A DNA stretch of 64,000 nt from contig NZ_CP041203.1 in assembly GCF_008033115.1 (NCBI RefSeq), positions 2,542,001 through 2,606,000 on the forward strand, given 5' to 3'. Position numbers and translations under genes: made by a program. Source of the DNA: Cellulomonas sp. Y8 (lineage in GTDB: Bacteria > Actinomycetota > Actinomycetes > Actinomycetales > Cellulomonadaceae). Positions 1 to 8,010 of this stretch are shown here, piece after piece (position 1 is the stretch's first letter; each line of letters begins with the position of its first letter). The notes under the pieces are model-generated. The model saw nothing but the letters and a program-made list of their open reading frames with translations, searched no databases and was not told the origin of the DNA.

Positions 1-809
1 CCGAGGGTCCTCGGGTTCGTCCACTCGAACGCCGCGACGACCACCGCGCCGAACGCCACGAGCGCCAGGCTGGTGGTGATCGTCAGCTTGGAGTGCAGGT
101 TCCACCGGCGGGGCCGGCGCCAGGTGCGGGCGACGTTGAGGATCACCGGGAAGCCGAGCGAGCCGATGAACACCCCCACGATGATCGGCAGCAGCACCCA
201 CCAGTCGGCGGCGAACGGCGCCAGGCCCTCGGTCGTCGGGATGAACCCGGCGTTGTTGAACGCCGAGACCGCGTAGAACACCCCGTGCCAGACCGCCTCG
301 CCCCAGGAGTCCCCGAGCACGCGGAGGCGCGGGATCAGCACCAGGGCGATCGCGACCTCCAGCACCACCGACGTGACGATGACCGTGCGCACCAGCGAGC
401 CGACCTCGCCGAGCCGGGTCGTCTTGGTCTCCGAGGTGACCAGCAGCTTCTGGGTCAGCCCGATCCGTCGCGACACCGCGAGGCCGAGGATCGAAGCCAG
501 GGTCATCACGCCCAGGCCGCCGATCTGGATGCCGACCAGGATCGTCACCTGGCCCGCGGTCGACCAGTACGTCCCGGTGTCCACCGTGACCAGGCCCGTG
601 ACGCAGACCGCCGACGTCGCGGTGAAGAACGCGTCGACGAACGGCGCCCGCTCGCCGGACGCGGTCGCCCACGGCATCGACAGCAGCGCCGTGAACACCA
701 CGATCACCGACGCGAACACACCGAGCGCCAGCCGGGCGGGGGACTGGCGGGCCAGCCGGTCGACGAGCTCGCGCCCGGACCAGACCACCCCGGGGAGACC
801 CCGTGCCAT
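1..809 (-). CDS. trkH: TrkH/KtrB-family potassium transporter, 3' part cut by window edge
   Basis: Membrane subunit of a Trk/Ktr potassium uptake system, which passes K+ through four pore-loop repeats and normally works with a cytoplasmic RCK-domain partner (TrkA/KtrA), not seen here. The reading frame is open to base 1, so only the first ~269 residues are present. Reading back from the ATG at 809 gives several hydrophobic segments and two pore-loop regions, TSAVCVTGL and SAFNNAGF, the second containing the NNAGF sequence typical of the family. An AGGAGG-like site lies just upstream of the ATG. Transcribed away from the acuC-like gene. The family call is firm; TrkH versus KtrB is not settled. 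Confidence 0.93.
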   Translation of the reverse strand, partial: MARGLPGVVWSGRELVDRLARQSPARLALGVFASVIVVFTALLSMPWATASGERAPFVDAFFTATSAVCVTGLVTVDTGTYWSTAGQVTILVGIQIGGLGVMTLASILGLAVSRRIGLTQKLLVTSETKTTRLGEVGSLVRTVIVTSVVLEVAIALVLIPRLRVLGDSWGEAVWHGVFYAVSAFNNAGFIPTTEGLAPFAADWWVLLPIIVGVFIGSLGFPVILNVARTWRRPRRWNLHSKLTITTSLALVAFGAVVVAAFEWTNPRTL

Positions 810-931
810 CCGCCCTCCTGCCGTGCACCGCGTCCGCCCGCGGGGCGGGTCGCCGCCGCGTGCGCCCGTGCGTGCGAGCGCGCGGGGAGCACCACTGTGG
901 CACGAGCGGGTGGGTGCGGCCGGTCAGCGGC

Positions 932-943
932 TACGGTGTGGGC
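932..943 (+). promoter_or_regulatory. Leaderless promoter -10 box of the acuC-like gene
   Basis: TACGGT at 932-937 fits the actinobacterial -10 consensus TANNNT and is followed by exactly six bases and the ATG at 944, so transcription would start at the A of the start codon. I see no ribosome binding site and no good -35. Confidence 0.55.
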
Positions 944-2125
944 ATGACGGCCCGGGTGCGCGTGGTGTGGACGCCCGAGCTCCTCGACTACGACTTCGGC
1001 CCCGGGCACCCGATGGCGCCGCTGCGGCTGGACCTCACGGTGCGGCTCGCGCGGGCGCTGGGGCTGCTGGACCTGCCGGGCGTCGAGGTGGTGGGCGCCG
1101 AGCCCGCGACCGACGCCCAGCTCGAGACCGTGCACGAGCCGGAGTACGTCGCGACCGTCCGACGGGCGTCCGCGGGCGGCGCCGGCGACCCGGCCCGCGG
1201 CATCGGGACCGAGGACGACCCGGTGTTCCCGCACATGCACGAGGCGGCGGCGCGCATCGTGGCCGGCAGCCGCGAGGCGGCGCTCGCCGTCTGGGAGGGC
1301 CGCGCCGACCACGCCGTGAACCTCACCGGCGGGATGCACCACGCGATGCCCGGCGCGGCGTCCGGGTTCTGCGTCTACAACGACGCCGCGGTGGCGATCC
1401 GCGCCCTGCTCGCGGCCGGTGCCGAGCGGGTGGCCTACGTGGACGTCGACGCGCACCACGGCGACGGCGTGCAGCGCGCGTTCTGGGACGACCCGCGGGT
1501 GCTCACGGTCTCGGTGCACGAGAGCGGCGCGACCCTGTTCCCCGGGACCGGCTTCCCGGACGAGACCGGCGGGCCGGGGGCGCCCGGCGCCGCGGTGAAC
1601 CTGGCGCTGCCCTCGCACACCGGCGACGCCGGCTGGCTGCGCGCGGTCGACGCCGTGGTGCCGCCGGTGCTCCGCGCGTTCGCGCCCCAGGTGCTGGTCA
1701 CGCAGCATGGCTGCGACACCCACGTCGAGGACCCGATCGCCGACCTCGACGTCTCCGTCGACGCGCAGCGGCTGGTGTCCGAGTGGCTGCACGACCTGGC
1801 GCACGAGGTGTCCGGCGGCCGGTGGCTGGCGCTCGGCGGCGGCGGGTACGCGGTCGTCGACGTGGTGCCGCGCGCGTGGACCCACCTGCTCGGGGTCGCG
1901 GCGCACGCCCCGGTCGACCCGGCGACGCGGATGCCGCAGGCGTGGCTGGACCAGGTCGTCGCGCTCTACGGCCGGGAGGCCCCGGGGTCGATGTCCGACG
2001 GCGCGGGTCCGGCGTGGCGCCCCTGGACGGACGGGTTCGACCCGGCGGACGACGTCGACCGCGCCGTCCGGGCCACCCGCTCGGCGGCCTTCCCGCTCCT
2101 GGGCCTGGACCCGCTGCACGACTGA
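944..2125 (+). CDS. AcuC-like histone deacetylase family protein
   Basis: Zinc-dependent amidohydrolase of the arginase/deacetylase fold. Bacterial AcuC removes acetyl groups from proteins such as acetyl-CoA synthetase, or acts on small acetylated amines. The 393-residue length is usual for AcuC. Visible motifs are GGMHHAM with the active-site histidine pair near residues 132-133, YVDVDAHHGDGVQ with zinc ligands near D169 and H171, and QHGCDTHVEDP later. I chose ATG 944 because homology starts there with an RVVWTPELLDYDFGPGHPMAP-type opening, and the longer frame from 803 is low-complexity and overlaps trkH. It stands alone and is probably leaderless. The substrate is unknown. Confidence 0.92.
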   Translation: MTARVRVVWTPELLDYDFGPGHPMAPLRLDLTVRLARALGLLDLPGVEVVGAEPATDAQLETVHEPEYVATVRRASAGGAGDPARGIGTEDDPVFPHMHEAAARIVAGSREAALAVWEGRADHAVNLTGGMHHAMPGAASGFCVYNDAAVAIRALLAAGAERVAYVDVDAHHGDGVQRAFWDDPRVLTVSVHESGATLFPGTGFPDETGGPGAPGAAVNLALPSHTGDAGWLRAVDAVVPPVLRAFAPQVLVTQHGCDTHVEDPIADLDVSVDAQRLVSEWLHDLAHEVSGGRWLALGGGGYAVVDVVPRAWTHLLGVAAHAPVDPATRMPQAWLDQVVALYGREAPGSMSDGAGPAWRPWTDGFDPADDVDRAVRATRSAAFPLLGLDPLHD

Positions 2126-2198
2126 CCCCGCCCGCCGCGCGCCCCCGGTGCGCCGCCGCGCCGCGCCGCCGCGCCGCGCGCCGATCTCGAGAGGGCAC

Positions 2199-2245
2199 TC
2201 GACGCGTCGAGCGAGTAGTCGGCGTCTGCTCGTTCGACGTGTCGG
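2199..2245. repeat. Family 1 inverted repeat, copy A
   Basis: Two 20-base arms (2199-2218 and 2226-2245) with a 7-base loop. Sixteen of 20 positions are Watson-Crick pairs, and the four remaining ones are all G-U wobbles if transcribed rightward, so the RNA stem is unbroken. The arm core CGACGCGTCGAGCGAG recurs at 16417-16483 and 28816-28866. It lies after the acuC-like gene and may end its transcript, though it lacks a T tract. Confidence 0.75.
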
Positions 2246-2372
2246 CTGCTCGTTCGCCGCCGCGGGGCCGGCTCCCGCCCGTCGCGCGTCCCCGGCCGGC
2301 CCCGGGAGGCGCCCGCGAGGGTGGTGCGGGAGGGTGGATGCACCCCGGGGAGTGGTCCCACCCGTCTCCCCT

Positions 2373-2401
2373 TTCACACCAGCCTCAGCAGGCTCTAAGG
2401 T
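2373..2401 (+). promoter_or_regulatory. Promoter of the BldC-like gene
   Basis: TTCACA at 2373-2378 (one change from TTGACA), a 17-base spacer and TAAGGT at 2396-2401. This is the best-formed two-part promoter in the first 3 kb and leaves a leader of roughly 60 bases before the ATG at 2471. Confidence 0.5.
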
Positions 2402-2470
2402 GTCGTCGCGGCACCTGTGTGCACCCAGTTCCGCGCACAGGTCGTGCGCGCACGAGCGAGAAGAGCGGCC

Positions 2471-2719
2471 ATGACCAGCGAGCAGCCCCCGCGGGTGCGG
2501 TTCCTCACCGTCGCCGAGGTCGCCGAGGTCATGCGCGTCTCGAAGATGACGGTGTACCGGCTGCTCCACTCGGGCGAGATGCCCGCGGTGCGCGTCGGCC
2601 GCTCGTTCCGGGTGCCCCAGGACGCGCTCGACCACTACCTCGCGACCGCCCGGCTCGACCTCGAGGCCGAGGGCGAGGCGGACGAGGGCGGGCCGCGCGC
2701 CGGCCGCCTGTCCTCCTGA
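2471..2719 (+). CDS. BldC-like MerR-type helix-turn-helix DNA-binding protein
   Basis: Small (82-residue) winged-helix protein of the excisionase/BldC group. In Streptomyces BldC binds direct repeats and controls developmental genes. The frame contains FLTVAEVAEVMRVSKMTVYRLLHSGEMPAVRVGRSFRVPQ split over residues ~10-50, i.e. helix-turn-helix plus wing, followed by an acidic tail. ATG 2471 follows a purine-rich GAGAAGAG stretch, and the longer upstream start would add only basic low-complexity sequence. The next gene, bS22, is the usual neighbour in actinobacteria. The fold is certain; the regulon is unknown. Confidence 0.92.
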   Translation: MTSEQPPRVRFLTVAEVAEVMRVSKMTVYRLLHSGEMPAVRVGRSFRVPQDALDHYLATARLDLEAEGEADEGGPRAGRLSS

Positions 2720-2898
2720 CCCGCACCGATCGCGAGCCCGCCCCGGGGCGGTCGCGCACCGGCGCGTCGCGGACGGCGTCGCCGATCGCGTAAGGTAGGG
2801 GCGGACTTTCCCGTGCGTGGGCGTTCGTCGTGCCGCGCGTCGATCGACCACGACCCGGCGGGGCGCTGCGAGCGCTCGCCACAGGAAGCGAGGACCCC

Positions 2899-2997
2899 AT
2901 GGGCTCCGTCATCAAGAAGCGCCGCAAGCGCATGGCGAAGAAGAAGCACCGCAAGCTGCTGCGCAAGACGCGTCACCAGCGTCGCAACAAGAAGTGA
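2899..2997 (+). CDS. Small ribosomal subunit protein bS22 (AURKAIP1/COX24 domain)
   Basis: A 32-residue, extremely basic peptide starting [12 protein letters not shown] and ending RRNKK. This matches the actinobacterial protein located in mycobacterial ribosome structures and named bS22, related to the mitochondrial AURKAIP1/COX24 domain. It binds rRNA in the small subunit. The ATG at 2899 is preceded by AGGAAGCGAGGA, a good ribosome binding site. A strong hairpin terminator follows 26 bases after the stop. A TAAGGT box at 2791-2796 may be its promoter, but no -35 is evident. It is short enough to be missed by gene callers. Confidence 0.95.
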   Translation: MGSVIKKRRKRMAKKKHRKLLRKTRHQRRNKK

Positions 2998-3023
2998 CGG
3001 CCGCCGCGCGAGCGGCGTCGTGA

Positions 3024-3058
3024 ACGAGGGGCCCGGCACCGAGTGCCGGGCCCCTCGT
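3024..3058. terminator. Terminator after bS22
   Basis: Perfect 16-base-pair stem (3024-3039 with 3043-3058) around a 3-base loop, very GC-rich, with no T tract. It sits directly after the bS22 stop codon, as expected for an actinobacterial I-shaped terminator. Confidence 0.85.
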
Positions 3059-3128
3059 CGTGCCCGGGGCGCGCGGCCCGGGACCTGTGCCCGGGTCGGC
3101 CGGCCGCGTTCCGGCCGCCCGCCGGGTT

Positions 3129-3188
3129 CCCACCCGATTCTCGCGGTGCACCCCGATCGATCGGGTGGCGCCGCGAGAATCGGGTGGG
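3129..3188. repeat. Nested inverted repeat
   Basis: Outer arms of 18 bases, perfectly complementary (3129-3146 with 3171-3188), enclose 24 bases that contain the perfect 14-base palindrome CCCGATCGATCGGG. The outer arm also contains CCCGATTC, so the inner and outer parts look related. No other copy was seen in the window. Confidence 0.8.
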
Positions 3189-3402
3189 GATCGCGCGGCG
3201 TCCGCGCGGTCGCCCCTCGGCGGCCTCCGGGCGCGCGGCGCCGGGGCGCCCGGCGTCCGGGGCCCCGCGCCGGGGCGCTCGGGCCGCCCGCGGGCACCGC
3301 TTCCCGGGCGCACCGGCGCGCCGTGTTGCCACGTGGCACACCGGGGTGGATCGTCACCCCTTGACGGGGTTTGTCCCGTCCTGATTCACTGCCGAGCGGT
3401 TC

Positions 3403-3414
3403 TTCAACGATGAA
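3403..3414. promoter_or_regulatory. Probable LacI-family operator of the first sugar ABC operon
   Basis: TTCAACGATGAA is symmetric at 10 of 12 positions around a central CG, the usual architecture for LacI/GalR sites. It lies downstream of a TTGACG element (3361) and 45 bases before the binding-protein start. The core CAACGATG is identical to that of the operator in front of the GH51 gene (23583-23596). Confidence 0.55.
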
Positions 3415-3458
3415 AACCCTCCGGTGCCGTGCGCGCCGGCGGAGGCGGGAGGTCGAGG

Positions 3459-4805
3459 ATGATCTCAGGAGCTCGCGGGGGTCCGGGGCGAGCGGCGTAC
3501 AGCCGCCGGTCCGTGCTCCGGGGAGCCGTGGCGGGGGCCGGTGCCCTCGGGACGGCCTGGGCGCTGAGCGGGTGCGGCGGCGACGCCGCAGCTGCGTCGA
3601 ACCAGACGCGGATCCAGCTCTGGCACCTGTTCACGGGCGGTGACGGCGGCATCTTCCAGCAGATGATGACCGAGGTGCAGGACGAGAACCCGGCCATCGG
3701 GATCGACCCCGTGGTGCTCACCTGGGGCGCGCCGTACTACACCAAGCTCATCATGGCGTCGGTCGGCGGCCGCGCCCCCGACCTGGCGGTCATGCACCTG
3801 ACCCGGGTGGCCGGCTGGGTCCCGGGCGGGGTGCTCGACCCCTGGGACCTCGACCTGCTCGCCGAGCACGGCGTCACCGAGGACATGTTCCCGCCGGCGC
3901 TGTGGGACCGGGCGACGATCGACGGGAAGCTCTGGGCGGTCCCGCTCGACTTCCACGCGTTCCTGCTGTTCTTCGACAAGGGGCTGGCCGACCAGGCCGG
4001 GATCCTGGGTCCGGACGGGAAGCTGGCGGGCGTCGACTCGCCCGACGGCTTCATCGAGGCCGGGCGGGCCATGGCGGAGGTCACCGGGTACGCGGGCGTC
4101 GGCTACGGCTACACCGGCGACGGCGCGCAGATGTCCCGGATGCTCTGGGGCCTGTACGCGCAGACCGGCAACGAGGTCGTGCTCAACCCGGGGCAGCCCG
4201 CGGAGCTCGACCGGGACGCGCTGGTCGAGTCGGTGAGCTGGGTGCAGTCCTGGCTCGACGACACCGTGGCCATCGCGAACTCCGACTACCCGTCGGCCGT
4301 CGCGAACTTCTCCACCGGCCGCGTCGGCATGTGCTTCAACGGCAACTGGGAGCTGCAGTCGTTCCTGACGGCGGGCGTCGACGTGGACGCCATGCCGATG
4401 CCGAACATCTTCGGCACCCCCGCCACCTACGGCGACTCGCACGTGTTCGTGCTGCCGCACCAGGTCAACCTCGACCCGGAGAAGCGCGAGGCGGCCTACG
4501 CGACGGTCGCGGCGATGCTCAACAAGTCGCTGCTCTGGTCCGACGGCGGGCACATCCCCGCCAACCGCGAGGTCACCGAGTCCGCCGAGTACCAGGCCAA
4601 GGTGCCGCAGTCGCACTACGCCGCGGCGAGCGAGGAGGCCGTCTTCGACCCGCAGGCCTGGTTCACCGGCTCCGGGTCGGACTTCCAGGCGCGCGTCGGC
4701 GAGGCGCTGCAGGGCGCCTGGCTCGACAAGTCGTCCCCCGAGGCCGCCGTCGACCGGCTGATCGGCAGCCTCGACGCCGCCCTCAAGACCAAGCCGCCGG
4801 CGTGA
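3459..4805 (+). CDS. Sugar ABC transporter substrate-binding lipoprotein
   Basis: Extracytoplasmic sugar-binding protein (family 1 solute-binding fold) that hands a sugar to the two permeases downstream. The N-terminus has a twin-arginine stretch SRRSVLRG, a hydrophobic core and lipobox LSGC, so it is probably a Tat-exported lipoprotein. The mature part begins TRIQLWHLFTGGDGG, typical of oligosaccharide binders. ATG 3459 has GGGAGGT about six bases upstream; a GTG at 3429 is a weaker choice. Length from 3459 is 448 residues. First gene of an operon with two permeases and probably co-regulated with lacI. The sugar cannot be read from the sequence, since no glycosidase is adjacent. Confidence 0.93.
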   Translation: MISGARGGPGRAAYSRRSVLRGAVAGAGALGTAWALSGCGGDAAAASNQTRIQLWHLFTGGDGGIFQQMMTEVQDENPAIGIDPVVLTWGAPYYTKLIMASVGGRAPDLAVMHLTRVAGWVPGGVLDPWDLDLLAEHGVTEDMFPPALWDRATIDGKLWAVPLDFHAFLLFFDKGLADQAGILGPDGKLAGVDSPDGFIEAGRAMAEVTGYAGVGYGYTGDGAQMSRMLWGLYAQTGNEVVLNPGQPAELDRDALVESVSWVQSWLDDTVAIANSDYPSAVANFSTGRVGMCFNGNWELQSFLTAGVDVDAMPMPNIFGTPATYGDSHVFVLPHQVNLDPEKREAAYATVAAMLNKSLLWSDGGHIPANREVTESAEYQAKVPQSHYAAASEEAVFDPQAWFTGSGSDFQARVGEALQGAWLDKSSPEAAVDRLIGSLDAALKTKPPA

Positions 4806-4822
4806 CGGAAGGGATCGCAGAC

Positions 4823-5794
4823 ATGAGCACCGTCACCACACCGTCCCAGTCGCAGGCGACCGGCACCGTCTCGCCGCCGCGCACCCCCGACCGCCCCACC
4901 CGCCGCGGCCGCAGCCGCCGCGAGGGCAGCGGCTGGCCGTTCGTCATCCCGTTCGTCGTGATCGCCGTGCTGTTCCTGGTGGTCCCGACGCTGTGGGGCC
5001 TCGGCCTGAGCTTCACCGAGCAGTCGCTGATGGGCAACGGCGGCTGGGTCGGGCTCGACAACTACGCCGAGGCCTTCGGCGACCCCGTCATGTGGTCCAC
5101 GCTGGGCAACACCGTCGCGTTCACCCTGATGAGCACGATCCCGCTGGTGGTGATCGCGCTGGCGATGGCGCTGCTGGTCTACACCGGCCTGCCGGGCCAG
5201 TGGGTGTGGCGCCTGGCGTTCTTCGCGCCGTACATGCTGCCCGTCGCGGTCGTCGTGCAGATCTGGGTCTGGCTCTACCAGCCCGAGATCGGCTTCTTCA
5301 ACTACTGGCTCGACCGGCTCGGGCTGGACAAGGTCGGCTGGCTGACCGACCCGAGCGTCGCCATGTGGTCGATGGCCCTGCTGACGCTCTGGTGGACCGT
5401 CGGCTTCAACTTCCTGCTGTACCTGTCGGCGCTGCAGGCCATCCCGGACCAGATGTACGAGGCCGCGGCGCTGGACGGCGCGGGCTCCTGGCGCCGGCTG
5501 TGGTCGATCACGCTGCCCCAGCTCCGGTCGACGACGGTGCTCATCACCGTGCTGCAGGTCCTGGCGTCGCTCAAGGTGTTCGACCAGATGTTCATCGCCT
5601 TCAACGGCGGCAGCGGCCCGGACGGCGTGACCCGGCCGATCCTGCAGTACATCTACGACACCGGCTTCACCGGGTACCGGATGGGCTACGCCTCGGCGAT
5701 GTCCTACATCTACTTCGCGCTCATCATCGTGGTCGCCGTCGGGTTCCAGGTGCTGACCACCGCTCGCCGGAAGGAGCAGCGCCGTGGCCGTTGA
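4823..5794 (+). CDS. Sugar ABC transporter permease (MalF-like)
   Basis: First inner-membrane subunit of the importer, 323 residues. After a basic, proline- and serine-rich cytoplasmic N-terminus (~35 residues) come six hydrophobic segments. The EAA loop that contacts the ATPase reads YEAAALDGAGSWRRLWSITL near residue 215. It starts 17 bases after the binding-protein stop and overlaps the next permease by 11 bases, so translation is likely coupled. No ATP-binding gene is nearby; many actinobacteria use a shared MsiK-type ATPase encoded elsewhere. Confidence 0.94.
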   Translation: MSTVTTPSQSQATGTVSPPRTPDRPTRRGRSRREGSGWPFVIPFVVIAVLFLVVPTLWGLGLSFTEQSLMGNGGWVGLDNYAEAFGDPVMWSTLGNTVAFTLMSTIPLVVIALAMALLVYTGLPGQWVWRLAFFAPYMLPVAVVVQIWVWLYQPEIGFFNYWLDRLGLDKVGWLTDPSVAMWSMALLTLWWTVGFNFLLYLSALQAIPDQMYEAAALDGAGSWRRLWSITLPQLRSTTVLITVLQVLASLKVFDQMFIAFNGGSGPDGVTRPILQYIYDTGFTGYRMGYASAMSYIYFALIIVVAVGFQVLTTARRKEQRRGR

Positions 5795-6710
5795 CACGCT
5801 CACCGCCCCCGCGACGGGCGGGTTCCGCCGCGCCTACGCGGAGCGCCGGGAGGAGAACCGCCGCACCCGCAGCCTGGTGCTCGGCCGCAGCAAGGTCGCC
5901 ACCGTCCTGTCGGTGGTCCTGCTCGTCGTGCTCGCGCTGTCCTGGCTGCTGCCCATGCTCTGGGCGGTCGACACCTCGTTCAAGACCGAGGCGCAGGCCC
6001 AGTCCGTACCGCTCCAGTGGTTCCCGGACGGCGGGTTCACGCTGGAGAACTACCGCACCGTGTTCGAGCGCGGCGAGGTGCCGCGCTGGATGGCGAACAC
6101 GCTGCTCGTCGCCGGGTCGGTCACGATCCTCACCGTCGCGGCGTGCGCGCTGGCCGGCTACGGGTTCGCCCGCACCCGGTTCCGCGGCAAGAACCTGCTG
6201 TTCGCGGCCACCATCGCGCTGATCGCGGTCCCCGGCCAGATCCTCATCGTGCCGCTGTTCCGTCAGATGGAGGCCCTGGGCTTCGTCGACACCTACCAGG
6301 GCGTGATCCTGCCCCAGCTGGTGGCGCCGGTGATGGTCTACATCTTCAGCAAGTTCTTCGCGGAGGTGCCGCAGGAGATCGAGGACGCGGCGCGGGTCGA
6401 CGGGGCGGGGCACTGGCGGACCTTCTGGTCCATCGTGCTGCCGATCTCCCGGCCCATCGTGTCGGCGGTCGCGATCTTCGTGTTCATCGGCGCGTGGAAC
6501 AACTTCCTGTGGCCGTTCATCGTCACCAACAACCCCGACCTGATGACGCTCCCCGTGGGTCTGTCGACGGTCAAGAACGCCTACGGCACGATCTACGCCC
6601 AGACCATGGCGTCGGCCGTGATCGCCGCCCTGCCGCTGATCCTGCTGTTCATGCTGTTCCAGCGGCAGATCGTCAAGGCGGTCGCCACCACCGGGCTCGG
6701 CGGCCGGTGA
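5784..6710 (+). CDS. Sugar ABC transporter permease (MalG-like)
   Basis: Second membrane subunit, 308 residues, GTG start at 5784 preceded by AAGGAG. It has six hydrophobic segments and an EAA loop EIEDAARVDGAGHWRTFWSI near residue 205, the MalG-type signature. It overlaps the upstream permease by 11 bases and closes the transporter operon. A perfect 17-base-pair hairpin follows 31 bases downstream, before lacI. Confidence 0.94.
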   Translation: MAVDTLTAPATGGFRRAYAERREENRRTRSLVLGRSKVATVLSVVLLVVLALSWLLPMLWAVDTSFKTEAQAQSVPLQWFPDGGFTLENYRTVFERGEVPRWMANTLLVAGSVTILTVAACALAGYGFARTRFRGKNLLFAATIALIAVPGQILIVPLFRQMEALGFVDTYQGVILPQLVAPVMVYIFSKFFAEVPQEIEDAARVDGAGHWRTFWSIVLPISRPIVSAVAIFVFIGAWNNFLWPFIVTNNPDLMTLPVGLSTVKNAYGTIYAQTMASAVIAALPLILLFMLFQRQIVKAVATTGLGGR

Positions 6711-6741
6711 CGACCGCACCCACCCCGGACGCGTGACCCGT

Positions 6742-6781
6742 CGGCCGCGCCGCGCCCCTACGCTGGGGCGCGGCGCGGCCG
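6742..6781. terminator. Perfect hairpin between permease and lacI, with a -10-like loop
   Basis: Arms 6742-6758 and 6765-6781 are perfectly complementary over 17 bases. The 6-base loop is TACGCT (6759-6764), which is also a good TANNNT -10 box. It may terminate the ABC operon and at the same time hold the lacI promoter. Confidence 0.75.
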
Positions 6782-6829
6782 CATCGGCAGGGACCGGGTC
6801 GGGCGACACGTGGCGGAGGAGGTGGTCCG

Positions 6830-7900
6830 GTGACCGGGAAGCGGCGCCAGGCGGGCGTGACCATGCAGGACGTCGCGGCGCTGGCCGGGGTGTCCATCAA
6901 GACGGTCTCGAACGTCATCAACGGGTACCCGTACATCCGCCCGGGCACCAAGGACCGCGTCGAGGCCGCCATCGAGCAGCTCGGCTACCGGGTGAACCTG
7001 TCGGCCCGGAACCTGCGCCAGGGCCGGACCGGGATGATCGGCCTGGCCGTGCCCGAGCTGAGCCTGCCGTACTTCGCGGAACTCGCGGACTCCGTGATCC
7101 AGGCCGCCGAGCGCCGCGGCGTGATCGTGCTGATCGAGCAGACCAACGCCAGCCGGGAGCGCGAGCTCGAGGTGCTGCACGGCCAGCGCCGGCACCTGAC
7201 CGACGGGCTGATCTTCTCGCCGCTCGCGCTCGGGACCGACGACCGGGCGTCGTTCGCCGTCGACTTCCCGATGGTGCTGCTCGGCGAGCGGATCTTCGGC
7301 GGCCCCGCCGACCACGTGACGATGAGCAACGTCGAGGCGGCCCGCGCGGCGACCCGGCACCTCATCGAGACCGGACGCCGGCGGATCGCGCTCATCGGGT
7401 CGCACGAGGGCGAGACCGTCGGCAGCGCCGCCCTGCGGCAGCGCGGGTACGAGGAGGCGCTCGCGGAGGCGGGCCTCCCGCTCGACCCGGCGCTGCTCGG
7501 CGAGGCGGGGCTGTGGCACCGGTCGACCGGCGCGGAGGCGATGGAGCGGATGCTCGACTCCGGCACCGAGATCGACGCGGTGTTCGGGCTCAACGACGCC
7601 CTCGCGATCGGCGCCCTGCACGCCCTGCACGACCGGGGGATCGCGGTGCCCGAGGAGGTCGCCGTGATCGGGTTCGACGACATCGAGGACGCGGCGTACG
7701 CGTCGCCGCCGCTGTCGTCCGTCGCTCCGGGGCGGGAGCAGATCGCGCAGACCGCGGTGGACCTGCTGCTGGCGCGGGTCGCGGGCACGGCGCCGGACGA
7801 GCACGTCGAGGTGATCACGGACTTCGAGGTGGTGGCGCGGGAGTCCACGGTGGGCAGCGCGGTGCGGTCGGCGGCGCCGGCGCGCACGGTCGTGGCCTGA
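6830..7900 (+). CDS. LacI/GalR-family transcriptional regulator
   Basis: 356 residues. The N-terminal helix-turn-helix (VTMQDVAALAGVSIKTVSNVINGYPYIRPGTKDRV, residues ~10-45) and hinge helix LSARNLRQGRTG are standard LacI family features, followed by a periplasmic-binding-protein-like effector domain with IGFDDIEDAAYASPPLSSV near the C-terminus. GTG start at 6830 after GGAGGAGGTGG. By position it most likely represses the ABC operon upstream, through sites such as 3403-3414, and is released by the imported sugar. Whether it also acts on the arabinan locus, whose operators share the CAACGATG core, is open. Confidence 0.94.
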   Translation: MTGKRRQAGVTMQDVAALAGVSIKTVSNVINGYPYIRPGTKDRVEAAIEQLGYRVNLSARNLRQGRTGMIGLAVPELSLPYFAELADSVIQAAERRGVIVLIEQTNASRERELEVLHGQRRHLTDGLIFSPLALGTDDRASFAVDFPMVLLGERIFGGPADHVTMSNVEAARAATRHLIETGRRRIALIGSHEGETVGSAALRQRGYEEALAEAGLPLDPALLGEAGLWHRSTGAEAMERMLDSGTEIDAVFGLNDALAIGALHALHDRGIAVPEEVAVIGFDDIEDAAYASPPLSSVAPGREQIAQTAVDLLLARVAGTAPDEHVEVITDFEVVARESTVGSAVRSAAPARTVVA

Positions 7901-7949
7901 CGGCGTCCCGGCCCGAGGGGCGTCCCCAGGGCGGAATCCCTGGCGATAG

Positions 7950-7961
7950 TTGATTGTTCAA
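7950..7961. promoter_or_regulatory. TTGA-N4-TCAA operator before the luciferase-like gene
   Basis: TTGATTGTTCAA is a MarR-type inverted repeat 49 bases before the start of the oxidoreductase gene. The overlapping TGATTG-TT-CAATCA (7951-7964) gives a second, longer perfect pair of arms. The same TTGA-N4-TCAA layout occurs at 29578-29591 between yceI and marR. Confidence 0.5.
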
Positions 7962-8010
7962 TCAGCATCGCGCACGATGGGTGCCGACGACGACCCGGGA
8001 GGACCCCGTC

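Larger units (their letters stand above)
2126..2470. other. 345-base intergenic region before the BldC-like gene
   Basis: No gene is supported here. It holds one copy of the family 1 inverted repeat (2199-2245), a C/G-rich tract, and a promoter-like pair at 2373-2401 that would drive the downstream regulator gene. Confidence 0.6.
2998..3458. other. 461-base intergenic region between bS22 and the sugar ABC operon
   Basis: No gene is supported. From left to right it holds the bS22 terminator (3024-3058), a nested inverted repeat (3129-3188), a GC-rich stretch with no clear signal, and the ABC operon control region with TTGACG at 3361 and a LacI-type half-symmetric site at 3403-3414. Confidence 0.6.

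Noticed and set aside
93..947. Rightward frames in the first 950 bases
   Set aside because: They are antisense to trkH, whose pore-loop motifs are clear, and have biased low-complexity translations.
704..2851. A 715-codon minus-strand frame over the acuC-like gene
   Set aside because: Overlaps a clear deacetylase and the BldC gene and has the composition of a shadow frame.
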